NCBI GenBank assembly: GCA_002102555.1
Contig: MCFL01000051.1
Coordinates: forward strand, 1-64,000
Direction of reading: 5' to 3'
Source: Catenaria anguillulae PL171
Taxonomy: Eukaryota > Blastocladiomycota > Blastocladiomycetes > Blastocladiales > Catenariaceae
Length of the DNA: 64,000 bases
The position numbers and the translations under genes are program-made. The notes beneath the pieces are model-generated. The model ran no database searches. It saw only the letters and a program-made list of their open reading frames with translations, and was not told the DNA's origin. This document shows positions 31,650 through 43,236 of the stretch, in pieces; position 1 is the stretch's first letter, and each line of letters begins with the position of its first letter.

Positions 31650-34083
31650 ATGGCTGCGGTCCTGCTGCTTCTGACCTCAGCTGTCCTGCTCGTGTGTGGG
31701 CCATTGAACGCGCACGCAGCCTCGCCACTTCTTGAAACATCGCTGGCCGACCGCTCCTTTGACCAAATGACCGCCGCTCTCGCCCGCTCTGCCAACGGGT
31801 CCTCAAGCCCGTGGGTCCCGCCAGGTACAAACCCGGAGGCTGCCCGGCTCACCGTCCTCAACTTGCTGCGCATCCAACGCGAATTGCAGCTTTCGGTTCC
31901 CATCCATCTCATTTCCTACTTGGGCCTTGATGCCCGCGCACGATTTGGCTCAAACTACTCGGCCGCAAACATTGACCTGGCCGCGGATCCGCTCGCGTGG
32001 GGATACCGCCGCATCTCATTCGACCTCTACTGGGACGCTGGTCGCCTGTCCTGGCAACTCTGCCCTGTTCCCTATCCGTACCCAATCGACACGGCCGTCA
32101 ACGCCACCCGATTCATCAACGATCGAGATGACGTTGTTTTGGATGTGCCGCGCGACTTACGGGATCGCGTCGGCGGCAGTGCAACGGTCGTTTGCATGTC
32201 TCGCCCTGGTGGCTCAGATTGGAAACGGTTGGTGACAAGACTGTACAACTATGTGGTCGCGACACATCGGGACAAGAGCGACATGTTTTTTGCGCTCATC
32301 GAGCTGCGAACGTGGGATTTGGGAATCGCACCGAGGAATGCAACAACGTCATCGACCGTCTTGCTCCCAACACCGACACTCCCACCCGGCTTGAGTATAT
32401 CTTCCAGCTTGTCAATTTCCACCATTGCACCCGGGACAACCACCACTCTTTTCGTACCCGTCACCGTCACGCTTTCTGGCTCGACAACCACCGCATCCAC
32501 CACCACGCTACTCGAACCTACACCACCCTCTCCAACCACAGTCACTCCAGGAAGTTCCCCTACTCCATCCCCAAACCCAATTGGCTCCCCCACCGCCAGC
32601 CTTGGGATCCCACTTTACGATGCGTTCAATATGACCCTTTTTGTCCCGCGAGACATGGTCGACCAACTGACCAAAATCTCGAGCGCCGATAAGCCTCACC
32701 CTTGGTGGCTCTCTGACGCCCAATACAATATCAACCGGCCTGTCGCTGTTCCTAACCTGGATGACATTATCCGCTCCTCTCCCATTCGCCGCCTCGCATT
32801 CATTGTCTCTGACCATGAGTTTTTCACCTCTCGCACACCGGCCAACTACCCTTCCGCGCAACAGGATCGGCAGTACCTCTTGACTTGGCAAGACTTTGGG
32901 GTCAACTACACGGGCGCAGTCGCCCCAGTGTCTGTTCTGCCAACGGACGAAATCCCTCGTGTCCGCGATGAGGCGCTCGCTGGCGGGTTCAGCTCGGGCG
33001 GCTCCTTGCTCGGTCCATCGTCACCACCAACCAGCCCGCCAGCTGTCATTGATTGCCCCTGGATGTACGGCGCTGAACGCGGCGTCCAATTGTCCGGCAA
33101 TGAGTCACTTCCCGGACCTGGTGGTGACTTATCGACAGCCCGGTCGTCGCAGCCTGGCCGCCGCCTTTCGCCCTCGGTTCTGACCGTCTCGGACGCAAAT
33201 GCCAATGGCGCCAACCGATTCAATCCAGTCAGTGTCCTCACTCTCGCAAGTTGCGGCTATGCGCCCTACATTTCTCCACAGCGACCCGACACGGCATCCA
33301 ATGGCACCATTGACGATGCCACGCTCGCGAGCTACGTTCCGCTGGCCAACGCATGGCTGTGGTCTCCCATGAAACCACAAAACTCGACGGATATCAACTG
33401 CGCGCTGGCATCTGTCCCTTCGGGAAACTCGTCGGCCGCACGCGTCACATCCATCTCGCTATCTCCGGCATCGTGTCTCGACATTTCATACATTGCGTGC
33501 CAATCGTTGCGCGACCCGCACGCCTGGACCATCTCGTCGTCGCGCTTTTCTTGGATCAATGCGGCCGCTGGCACGCTCCCCGAGGAGTACACGGCCCGTG
33601 GGAATGGGAGCAATGGCATGGATGCAGTGGGCGTGCCGTGTCCCGCAGATTACTTCTTTTCGGTGCCAAGGACGCCACTGCAGAGCTGGGCGTTGGCGTT
33701 GACGCTCGCAAATTCAACAGCCAAGAGCGCATGGGTGTTTTTGAGCGATTCTCGCAGTGAGGGATGCTGGACCGTTGGTGGATTAAAGTGTCGATATGGG
33801 CAGAATGTACGTTTTGGCTGCTTCCGCGATTGTGCTTGCGTTGAACCGAGCTGAACATGTACGACTCGCATGTTTGCAGAAAGACCAACGTTACGATATT
33901 ATCACCGTCTCATTGTTTGGTGGCCTACTCGTGCTCCTCTTGTTTGGCATCTTTTTGTGGGTCAAGTGGCGGAGGTACAATCGGGTATCGAGGGAAGAGA
34001 GCCGGGCGGCCATGGCCAAGCGCAAGTTGAAGCAAATCGAGTACACGAGTATTCCGGTGCGTGAATTGCTCATGTCCGTCTGA
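31650..34083 (+). CDS. Mtc6-like (maintenance of telomere capping 6) type I membrane protein
   Basis: Exons 31650-33806 and 33880-34083 (73-bp GT-AG intron) give 786 residues. MAAVLLLLTSAVLLVCGPLN is a signal peptide, which decides the start although the frame is open back to 31380. The luminal part has GYRRISFDLYWD followed by LSWQLCP, the region that recalls fungal Mtc6 proteins, many N-glycosylation sites, a Ser/Thr/Pro-rich mucin-like stretch at about residues 235-310, and near the end GCWTVGGLKCRYG. After the intron, VSLFGGLLVLLLFGIFLWV is a membrane helix, followed by a basic cytoplasmic tail. Mtc6 was named from a yeast genetic screen; its biochemical role is not known to me. Confidence 0.65.
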
Positions 34084-34319
34084 TTTTCATTCTCGCCCAC
34101 CAATTGCTGACTTGGCCTTCTTCGTCCACGCACACAGGCGTAGTTGTACTTTGGTGTTGATTCTTCTGTTTGTAATCCTAATCCCTATCCTAATCTTGCA
34201 TTGAACAAAGCGCTGACATACCCACTCGTTCTGCGTTCATTTTCCCTTGCGCCTACTTGACCCGCACTCGACCACAATATAAATTCAAGCCAAGCACTCC
34301 TGAGAGGAATATATTAGTT
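34084..34319. other. Spacer between Mtc6-like gene and right arm
   Basis: A short AT-richer spacer containing the 3' end of the Mtc6-like transcript. No gene is seen. Confidence 0.4.
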
Positions 34320-34456
34320 TCACACGGAACAGGAAAACATGCACTCACATGCAATAACACCATGAAACGAATCACACCCACGCCTCGAGTAACCGATTCA
34401 ACACGGCACTCGGTCTCACATTCTATGTATATACTATGCATCCCACTTGACGGTGA

Positions 34457-35525
34457 TTAGTTGGCGACGGGCTTGGCCAACTGGGGCAAGGCAATGCGCT
34501 CGCGCTTGCCGTTGACGGTATCGACCCACTTGCCCGTGTTGGCGTCCCACACCTTGCGCAGCACGGCCGTGGTCGACGACACGGCATAGTTTGCATTGCG
34601 GGCGACCTCGGCATAGTTACCCGTTTCGAGGTCGTACGCGGAAATGTCCGACTCGGGAATGGCCATGACAATGGGCTCGACCAGGTTGAACTTTGCGGAT
34701 CCAGCCTCGACGGCCCACTTGCGGTCGACGGTCGGGTCAAATGCAGCCTTGCCGCGGGCCGTCTTGGGCAACTTTGCGGAAAAGCCAGTCACGAGGGCGT
34801 CGTTGGTCACGGCCATCTTGAGTGCGTTGGCGGCATCGGCACCCGACAGCTCCACGTAGAACAAGGTGTCGGAGGGGCGAGGGTACACGGTGATGTCGTA
34901 CTCGTTGGGCATGGGACCAAATGCCGCACGGACCTTGGCGGGCACCTTGACGGCTTGCGAGAAGGGCACGATCGCACCCGACTTGCCATTGACCACAAAC
35001 ACATCGGCTCCCTGCGTGCACTCGCGCAACTCCCACTTTGGCTCGACGGGGAGCGTGATGGGGTTGGTCGGGGTCGGGCGGGGTGCCTTGACCGTGTCCT
35101 CAAAGAGGCAGTTGCGGACCGTGATGAAGGCCGAGTTCTTTGCAGGGCCCTGCGTGTGGGCAGTCATGACGAGCTCGGTCCTGTGGAACTCGGGGACGCG
35201 GCCACCGTTGGGTTTGGCAGCAGCGATGCCGGAGCGCGACGTGAGGACGGCTTGCTGGGTGCGGGCGGCAAAGTCGGCATAGTCGTCGCAGCAGCGGCCA
35301 GTGAGCGTGCAGTCGGCGTTGCAGTGGCAGTCCATGATGGACATGCCCGTCATGGTGGCGAGACAGGTCGACGACGCGCGCTTGTCTGTGCTGACCAAAG
35401 GTTGTGAGCCGAGTCTTCAATCAACTTGAATGCCGTGATCAATCAAAAAAAGACGGACCAAGAGGAGCAGCAGAGACGGTGGCAACCAAGGCGGCGGCGA
35501 CAGAGAGGACACTGAGGAACTTCAT
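34457..35525 (-). CDS. Secreted somatomedin-B-like protein, copy 2
   Basis: Exons 35459-35525 and 34457-35385 with a 73-bp intron encode the same 331-residue architecture as copy 1: signal peptide, Lys-Arg site created at the junction, somatomedin-B-like cysteine knot and a conserved 270-residue C-terminal domain. The only residue change I noticed is Val to Leu inside CHCNADCTLTGRCC. The intron is shorter and more diverged than the exons, although its ends still splice. Both copies look functional. Confidence 0.8.
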
Positions 35526-35622
35526 CTTGGATTGGGTTTGCTGAGTTGGAGGATAAGGATGGGATTGAGATATGGACGAGTCGACAGCGTGGGAATGGAT
35601 GGTGAGCGGGGACCGGCTCATT

Positions 35623-35628
35623 CTTATA
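35623..35628 (-). promoter_or_regulatory. TATA-like box, secreted protein copy 2
   Basis: Minus-strand TATAAG in the same position relative to the start codon as in copy 1. Confidence 0.4.
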
Positions 35629-36059
35629 CCGTACTGCCTTTTCACGGCATGGAATGGACAGCATGAACGTACGACTGAGCTAGGCTTTCGGTCCCTGCAT
35701 GGAATGTAGCTCTGTTATTGGCTGAGTAGGCGAGCGTCGGTAGAACTACTTACTACACGTGGGATTGGACGATGCCTGAGAAATGAGAAAGGGTATGTAA
35801 ACCGTGCCGCAGCCCGGCATCCAGACATGCATTCAAGCAATGTTAATAATACGACCGAATGTTTGCATGAATAAATGAATTCGAACTTGCATGCATGACA
35901 GGAGCTGGTGCCGTTGCTGTTGCATGGTAAATATTTATTTCATTGATCCTCAACATGCGTGCAAAATTTCATTTTACGTGAAACACACGAATGAACCGAA
36001 CTGATCGCGCCAGAATTTATGTCTCACCTTCACCTCTCCGCATCGCAAACGTCTTCGAT

Positions 36060-36300
36060 ATACATTGATGTATGAGGATGAGACATGCATCGTCAAGGCA
36101 GGCACTTGCCGCGGCTCTTTGAATTCGTTGACCGCAATTGATTACAGCTAATGCACAATTATTTGGAAGTATACCCGCCGGGTCTGGTGTGAGGGTTTGT
36201 TTTTACCTAGACCGCGCCAACGGCATGGTCGAATTAAACGGGGGTGCCTGCAAAACTCGAAATTCACTTTATTTGCGAGTCTGACATGAAAGAAATGTGC
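36060..36300 (+). pseudogene. Degenerate partner of the short cysteine frame
   Basis: The equivalent of 20659-20907 in the right arm. Several small indels and stops break the frame, while short stretches such as the one ending at the shared ATTCACTTTAT remain. It shows that this part of the arm is not constrained in at least one copy. Confidence 0.5.
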
Positions 36301-36594
36301 GCCGCCGCCACACAACCCGCCACAAAGCAATTCACCAGACAATACATGGAAATCAGTGCCTGCTCACTATACATAGGTATGTGCGTCGACTGCAGGACCA
36401 CGGAACAAAAATCCCGCCAGTGGTGACCGTCAGGGGACGCACCTGCGTAAATCAAGCGCATTTTTTTACTCCGAGCTCATCCCACTGGCGAGGCGGAGAT
36501 TGCTTCTGTGCATCATGTCTATAAACAGTGCCTCTCCGGTTCTTGGGAATGAACATGGCGCGTTGGTGAAATGCGAAAGGAGCAGGTCCACGAT

Positions 36595-37100
36595 GTAGCA
36601 TCCGTTGAACTAGCGGCTCGCAACGGCTCTCTCTGCATTCAGCATGACGTTTCAGGCTCACACCATAGTACTGTGGTAGAGACCCGGGGTTAAGTACTCA
36701 GTCCCGCCTTGCCCTTCGACACCTTGTCTGCATCTGCGTCAAGCGCTTGCCTGATTTGCCCAATGCCTCAGATCTTGTCCAGCTGCAAGCGAGTGAATTG
36801 ATTGATTTCAGCACCTTGGTCAAGCCAACAAAAGTTCTGGGCCGAATTGCAGTCTTTTGTCGCCCATTGGTGTGGTCTGCCATTTTCGGCGCATGCAGGA
36901 CGATGCTGTTTTCGCATTGGACATGCTTTTGTTGTGCATTTTGAGCAGTTCTTTGTGTCAAAAACAAGTGTTCAATCCGATGACTTGGTGGAACCAGAAA
37001 CAGAAGTCAAGACTGCATATATTAATACATACACAAACTATATTGAGAAATAGGAGGATAGCCTCAAACACAATTAGCACTCTCTCCAGTTCTCACAGGC
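36595..37100. other. Intergenic, nothing recognised
   Basis: About 500 bp between the right arm and the end of the ABC transporter gene. Its right half is AT-rich. No gene is supported. Confidence 0.4.
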
Positions 37101-40100
37101 TCAAGCAACCAACCCACTCTGCCTCGCCAACCCCGCAAAAAGGGACTTTTCGCCGCGGCACAAGTCGGTCGGCTTCCCAACCTCAACCACCTGACCGTCA
37201 CTCAACACCACAACCACATCGTAATCCATGACAGTGTCAATCCGGTGCGCAATCGTCACGACCGTCTGCCCGGCAAACTGCTCGCGGATAGCCCGCTGAA
37301 CCACGGCGTCGCTCGCCGAATCCAGCTTTGCCGTTGCCTCGTCACACACGAGAATCTTGGACTTGCGAAGCATCGCTCGCGACAAGGCCAGCAGCTGCGC
37401 TTGGCCCGCAGACAACGACGTCGGTGTCAGCTCGGCGTCGAGCCCTCCCGCGCCGCTGTCACCAGCAGCACCAAGGGTGCGAACGTGACTGGCAAGCGTC
37501 GATTGGTCGAGCGCGCGCCACAGGTCAGCGTCGGCGTAGATGCCGAGCGGGTCGAGGTTTTCGCGGACCGTTGCGGTGAAGATGGTCCTGTGTATCGAAA
37601 GATCGAGTTAGCACGGCTGCACAGCAAAACGAAACATGGGAAACACGCGGTGTGTGAGACGTACGGGTCCTGAGGGAGAATTGTCAAGCGCGAACGGAGT
37701 GTCTCAAGATCCACTTGGGCAATATCCACACCGTCAATCTGAATCGATCCACTCGCCGCCTCGAGGATTCGGAACAAAGACAGAGCAGTGGACGTCTTGC
37801 CGCTGCCTGTGCGACCCACGATCGCCACCTTACTGCCTCCAGCAATCTTCAAGTTGATACTGTCCAACACCAACGGCGCGCCTTGCGCATACCGCGTGCT
37901 GAACCCACCAAACTGGATCTCGCCCGTTGCGGGCCACTCGTCGTGAGCAAACTTGAGTGCCCCCGGCGGATTGGTTTCGGGCTCGAGGTGCGTGTACGCG
38001 TTGATACGCTCGAGCGACACCATGGTGTTTTCAATCTCGGACATGTAGTTGAAGGTGCTCGACAGTTGCCAGAGGATGTTGGACGAGTGAAGCAAGGCGA
38101 CACCTACAAGGGTGGCGTCGGCGGTCGGCGTGAGGACAATCAGGAACGCGAGGCCGCTGATGAGCGAGGTGCTGATGAGCTGCTGGGCAAGGTTGCGCCA
38201 GCCGGAAAGTGCCTCCTGTTAATCACATCGTGCGTCAGTTCTACTCGAAGTTCAACACGTTGGGCAAGTGGGTATCGGGTCGCGTACGGAGTTGTAGTCG
38301 GCAACTGCTCCATGATCAAACTTGACGGTTGCGTCGTGAACAAAGCGGCCCGTGTGGCCGCACCCGCGCACAGTGACGATTCCCTCGGCCGACTCGGACA
38401 AGTGCTGCAGCACGGGCGACTTGAGCACGGCCGAGATGCGCTCCACTTCAACTGAAGCTGCGAGGTACACGGCCTGTACAAACTTGAACAAGAACGGCGA
38501 AGGAACGACCACCAGCAAGAACCACGGCGTCGCGACGGCAATCGTCAGGACGGTACCCACGAGGCCAAACACTTGCGAGAGCAAGCTGTGCAAGTTGTGC
38601 GGCATGCGCACGTCGATCATGCGCTGGTCGTTGGTGAAGCGTTGCAAGATGTGGCCCGCCGACGTCGAGTTGAAAAACGACATGGGTGCAGCAAACACGG
38701 CGTGGAGCATTTGGGTCTGGGTCGTCTTGGCAGCACGCAGGCCAACTGTCGCGAGACCAAAGTAGGCCGTGACGATGGCCAACAGGATACTGGCCGCAAC
38801 GATAAGTGTGTAGATACCGGCAAACGCAGACATGCTGAAGTCCGGATTGTCGACCGACGAGCTCCAAAAACCCTGCAAGCGTTAGGGAAACGACAAGAGT
38901 CAGCCTTTGCGGTTTCAGTGACAAGAGTCAGGTGAGTGAACGTACCAGCCAAATAGTCACAAAAATCCTGCTCGCTTGGCACAGGGCCTCGAGAAGCACG
39001 AGGACAGTAAAGAACCCGATCCCGCAGTGGGCGAGGTACGCCTTGTACACGCCTAAGTTGACCGAGCCGGACTGCACATCTTCTTGCTCGCCTTCGGCAC
39101 TGGTCGAGGACACATCGGCGGTCGATGATGTTGTCGACTTGTTGTCTTCGGTTCCCCGCTCGGACGCCGCCGTGAGATCGTCTTCATTGGCGAGGAGCTG
39201 CTGCTTCCGACCAGCTGACGAGGCACTGAATTTGCGGTTGGCCATGTACTTGTCCACAAGCTGGCGTACGTGGCCGTCCTCGTTCGCCACCACCGACTGG
39301 AACAAACCCGACTCGACAATCTCGCCCTGGCGAACCAACACAACCGAGTCCAGAGCGGACAAGTGGTGCAACCCGTTGGTCACCATGACCACCGTCGTGC
39401 CGGTCAACAACCCCGTCTCGGGCGCAAACAACCGGTCAAAGATGTGCCGCTCGACGTGAGCATCGACACTCGACAGCGGGTCGTCAAGCAACACCAAATC
39501 GGCACCGCCCATGAGCACAGCGTACATGGCTCGCGCAAGCGCCAGCCGAGCCTTTTGGCCACCCGACAACTGCCGGCCCTTGTCGCCAATCAACTGCTGG
39601 TCTCCCATCGGGAACCCGTCGAGATCCGAGCGCAGTGCGCATGCGTCGATCGTTTGATCGTACTTGACCTTGTCGAGCGGCAGACCAAATCGGATGTTGT
39701 CTTGGACAGACGCATGGAACACCCACGGGTGTTGGCCGACGTAGGCAACATTGGTGCAGCGCACAGAGACGGTACCGGTCAAGCAGTCGATTTCGCCGAG
39801 GATAGCCGCCAACAGCGCAGACTTGCCGTCGCCAACCGACCCGATCACGGCCGTGTGCGAGCCGCGGGCAATCGAGAGCGAAGGCACCGTGAGGGCCAGT
39901 CGATCGGCCGAGTTGGTGAAAGAGAACTTTGCATTGTTGATGCGCACTGCCCAGGGTGCAGGAGAGGGCGTGGCTCCGCCATGGACATCGATAAGGAGCG
40001 GCTGAGTTTCGACGTGGTGGGTCGGTGGGAACCGTTGCACATAGTCCACACGTTCCTCGGAGAGCAAAAACTTTGAGATGCGTCCACTCGACGCATACGC

Positions 40101-42167
40101 CTCGACGTACGGGTACCAGCCATACATGAGCCCCGTGATGGGATGGTCGAGCATGCCGATAATCGACAGCGTCGTAAACACCTTGGCCACGGTCAGCTCA
40201 CCCGGTGCCGCGACAAACGCATACGCAACGAAAACGGCAAACGTCGACAAGGCAGGCACCGCCTCGGACAAGCCAAGCTGGAACGAGTAGATGCGCAATC
40301 CGCGGCGGCGACTCTCAATCTCCTTTTCGCGCTCGGCCAAGATGCGCTTGGCCATGACCTGGACCCACCCGTACAACTTGAACCCGAGCATGTGCCCGAC
40401 CGTGTCCGACAGCAGCTTTGTGCGCTTGCCTGCGTGCTCTTGCGTGCACTTTGTGTGATGCGCCATGCGCCCAGAGATGCGGCTCAGCACGGGCGATGAC
40501 CCGATGATGATGACGGGTGGGAGCACGCACAGCCATCCGACTTGACCGTACAGCAGGGCGATGGCCACGACAAAGATGATGGGCGACGAAAACATCTCCA
40601 TGGACCACCCGAGTGGTGTGACGAGCTGGTCCGTGTCAGAGTCGATCACAGTCACGATTTTGCCCAGGTCGGTCGAGTCCGTCGCTTCTTGTTGGTTGGT
40701 GGCGTTGTCGCCGTTATCGTTGTCGCCCAAGGCGACCGACGTTTGGCGATGCGAGGGCAGACGCAGCATCTTTTCATACACGAGCATTCGCACGGCCGAC
40801 TGGATCGACAAGTTGAGCTTGGACACACGAAAGCCGACATTGTGGTCGAGGACGAGTTGCAGGACGTTGAGGAACAAGAACACGGACGCCATGACAAGAC
40901 CATCGGACATGGGAACGGCCTTGTCTGTACCACGGGTGCTGACAAACGTAACAAAGAACCTAAGTTTTCACAGTCGACACGAGAACAACAGTGAGCGAAG
41001 CATTGTGAGACAGAAACGTGTGCCCACTCTTAACGAGAGCGTACCCAATAAACGCCGGCCTCAAGAACCCGACACACGTCGTCAACGTGGTCGCGAGCAA
41101 CAGCGGCAAGTACGAAGGCAAAAACGCCTTGATAAACGCCACGATAAACGACGGCTTGTTGCCGCGCAACTCAACCATCCACTCGCTCTTGAGCTTGTCT
41201 CCGTTGCGCTGCGACCCGATCGCCGCCGGGATGTTCCACAAATCGGCCTTGGTTAGGACCTTGGTGCGAGCAAGAAGAATCATGGGCACGACCCAGGCAT
41301 ACGACAGCTGGCTAAAGAGCGACGTCGACTGTTCGGGCGAACTCGTAAACTCGTGCGACCCATCTGCGGACAAGGGAGCGTGAACTGTGGGCGAGTTGCG
41401 GGTTGGGGACGAGCCTTCGACGAGCAGCGCGAGACTAGTCAATACCACGTGGCCAAGCGAGACAGACACTGGGTTGAGCACGAATCCGAGTCCATGGTTG
41501 GTGGCGGTCAAGTACTGCGACCGGAAACGCATCAGCTGCCAGGCAAGGACAGTCAAGTACACGGCACTCGCACGGACAGACGAGGTGGAGCCCTGGCGCA
41601 AGTGCTCGGCAAGTTGCAGCACGAGAGCGAGGAGCAACGTGACCAACAGGGAGACATGACCGATCAAGTCTGATCCAAGTGAGACCGAGTTGACTTGTGA
41701 GACAGCCAACGCAGCGAGCCCGACGTTGAGCAGGGCGATCAACTATGATAGTGCAGGCAGCGAAATCAGTCTCTACTGTTTCCCTGCTGCCAGCGATTAG
41801 GGAGGTCGACATACCATCTTGACACCACACAAGATGGCCCACCTCCAGTTCCCAGAACCAGGCATCACGGTCACCTGAGGCGACTCGGACTTTGCACCAC
41901 GCAACAACGACACAATTCTCATCACCATCATCAACCCAAGCAAGCCTGCAACCACGGGTGCAAGCACGGCCTGCTGGAAGCACACGTCAAAGTCGACATG
42001 CTTGCCCGACGAGAACACGACCTGTGACACGATCTTAGGTTAGCCAGAGAACAACACAGCTTGCTGTGTGCACAGTCGTCGTCGAGAGGCCCCGCGGCGA
42101 CCAACACTCGAGGACGCACGAAATCACTTACCAACGGGCGCTGCTCGGAGCAGAGTGGGAGCGCCAT
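37101..42167 (-). CDS. ABC transporter, ABCC (MRP) type, full length
   Basis: A multi-exon gene; exon 1 (42132-42167, MALPLCSEQRPL), exon 2 (41815-42021) and the start of exon 3 at 41742 are well defined. An N-terminal membrane domain precedes two TMD-NBD halves, the MRP layout for exporting organic anions or glutathione conjugates. NBD1: Walker A GSVGDGKSALL, signature LSGGQKARLALARA, Walker B LVLLDDPLSSVD. NBD2: Walker A GRTGSGKTST, Q-loop LPQDP, signature LSAGQAQLLALSRAM, Walker B ILVCDEATAKLD and H-loop IAHRIDTV. Both nucleotide sites look competent. Introns lie near 40950, 38900, 38230 and 37600. The edges of the one near 40950 are uncertain; a 40-bp intron restores the frame there. The substrate cannot be told from sequence. 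Confidence 0.85.
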
Positions 42168-43236
42168 GGTTGGGCAAGCGAAAGAGTGAGTCGGTCGGGT
42201 CGGGAGCGAGCAAGCTAAACGAGTGTGCAACAGTCGGCGGTGCGTGGGACCTGGCTGGCTACGAGTCCTGCGAGGGGGGGAGTGGCTCGACGCTGGAGTG
42301 CTCGTGTGTGGGTGAGGGAGACGGCCGCGGGGTGCAGGCAGGCTTTTGTACCAGAGGGTCCAGCTGTGTGGCGAGCTGAGAGGTTCCCGTGGTTCTCGGA
42401 ACTTGGAACCAAGCACGAAATGTTGTCGTTTGTGACTCATGACCAAGTCCTGACCAGTGACGTGGATCGTCAAAAGTGTGTTTGCAGTGCACCCGTTGAG
42501 AGTGCTGAAACACTCATCAAGAATCGTACGAGGCTGATCAGGTGAGACATACGAAACAGGAATCCCCACCGGATGTCCAGTCGCTGCTGACAGCGGCATA
42601 ATCATGGGCGATGATGCGGTGCATGCACAAGTGTGGTGGCTGCCTGTAGCAACGAAATCGGCGCGGGACACATGTACAGCCTTGAGATGATCGATGCCGC
42701 CACATGTGGTGCATTCTGTCTCAAGTTCTGGTGGATCAGCGCGCAGGATGACAAGCGGACACGCCAACAAAACAACGAAGGATCAATGGCAAAGCCTGGG
42801 TATCCCTGGTTCCTGACGCTGACACGCACGAGTCGACACCGTGACCGTTCAGCTCAACCATGCCATTGTCTCGCGTGGCATGCCGTTCATCATCGTGCAT
42901 TACAGCAGGATACGAGCGCTAGCCGAGCATCGTATTCATGAACCCGCCACGGGCCCAGAGTCAAGTTTCACGATCTGCATCTCTGGTGCATGTCTCACAG
43001 CAGGAGTTCGGGTCACAGACTGATATGTGCCGAACTTCAGCCAACACTATGTAAGAGTGGAATAGAATTGGTTGAGCAGCTGCTTGCTAGCTGAATAATC
43101 CCTGGCAGATTTCAGACAGGCACAACTGGCGAGGGCTTGTGAGGGTACTGCGATCATCCATTCTTGGCAAAACTGGTACAGGAAAGACATTTGTACAAAC
43201 CCAAAACCCACAAGCCCAAAAGACACACCCACCAGT
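42168..43236. other. Intergenic, nothing recognised
   Basis: About 1.07 kb upstream of the ABC transporter and downstream of the BAR protein. Overlapping short frames without motifs occur on both strands. Confidence 0.4.

Larger units (their letters stand above)
34320..36594. repeat. Inverted repeat, right arm
   Basis: Reverse-orientation partner of 20366-22667. The loop between arms is about 11.65 kb and carries four unrelated host genes and the minisatellite. The edges are sharp, with no target-site duplication or terminal repeat that I can recognise. Confidence 0.9.
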
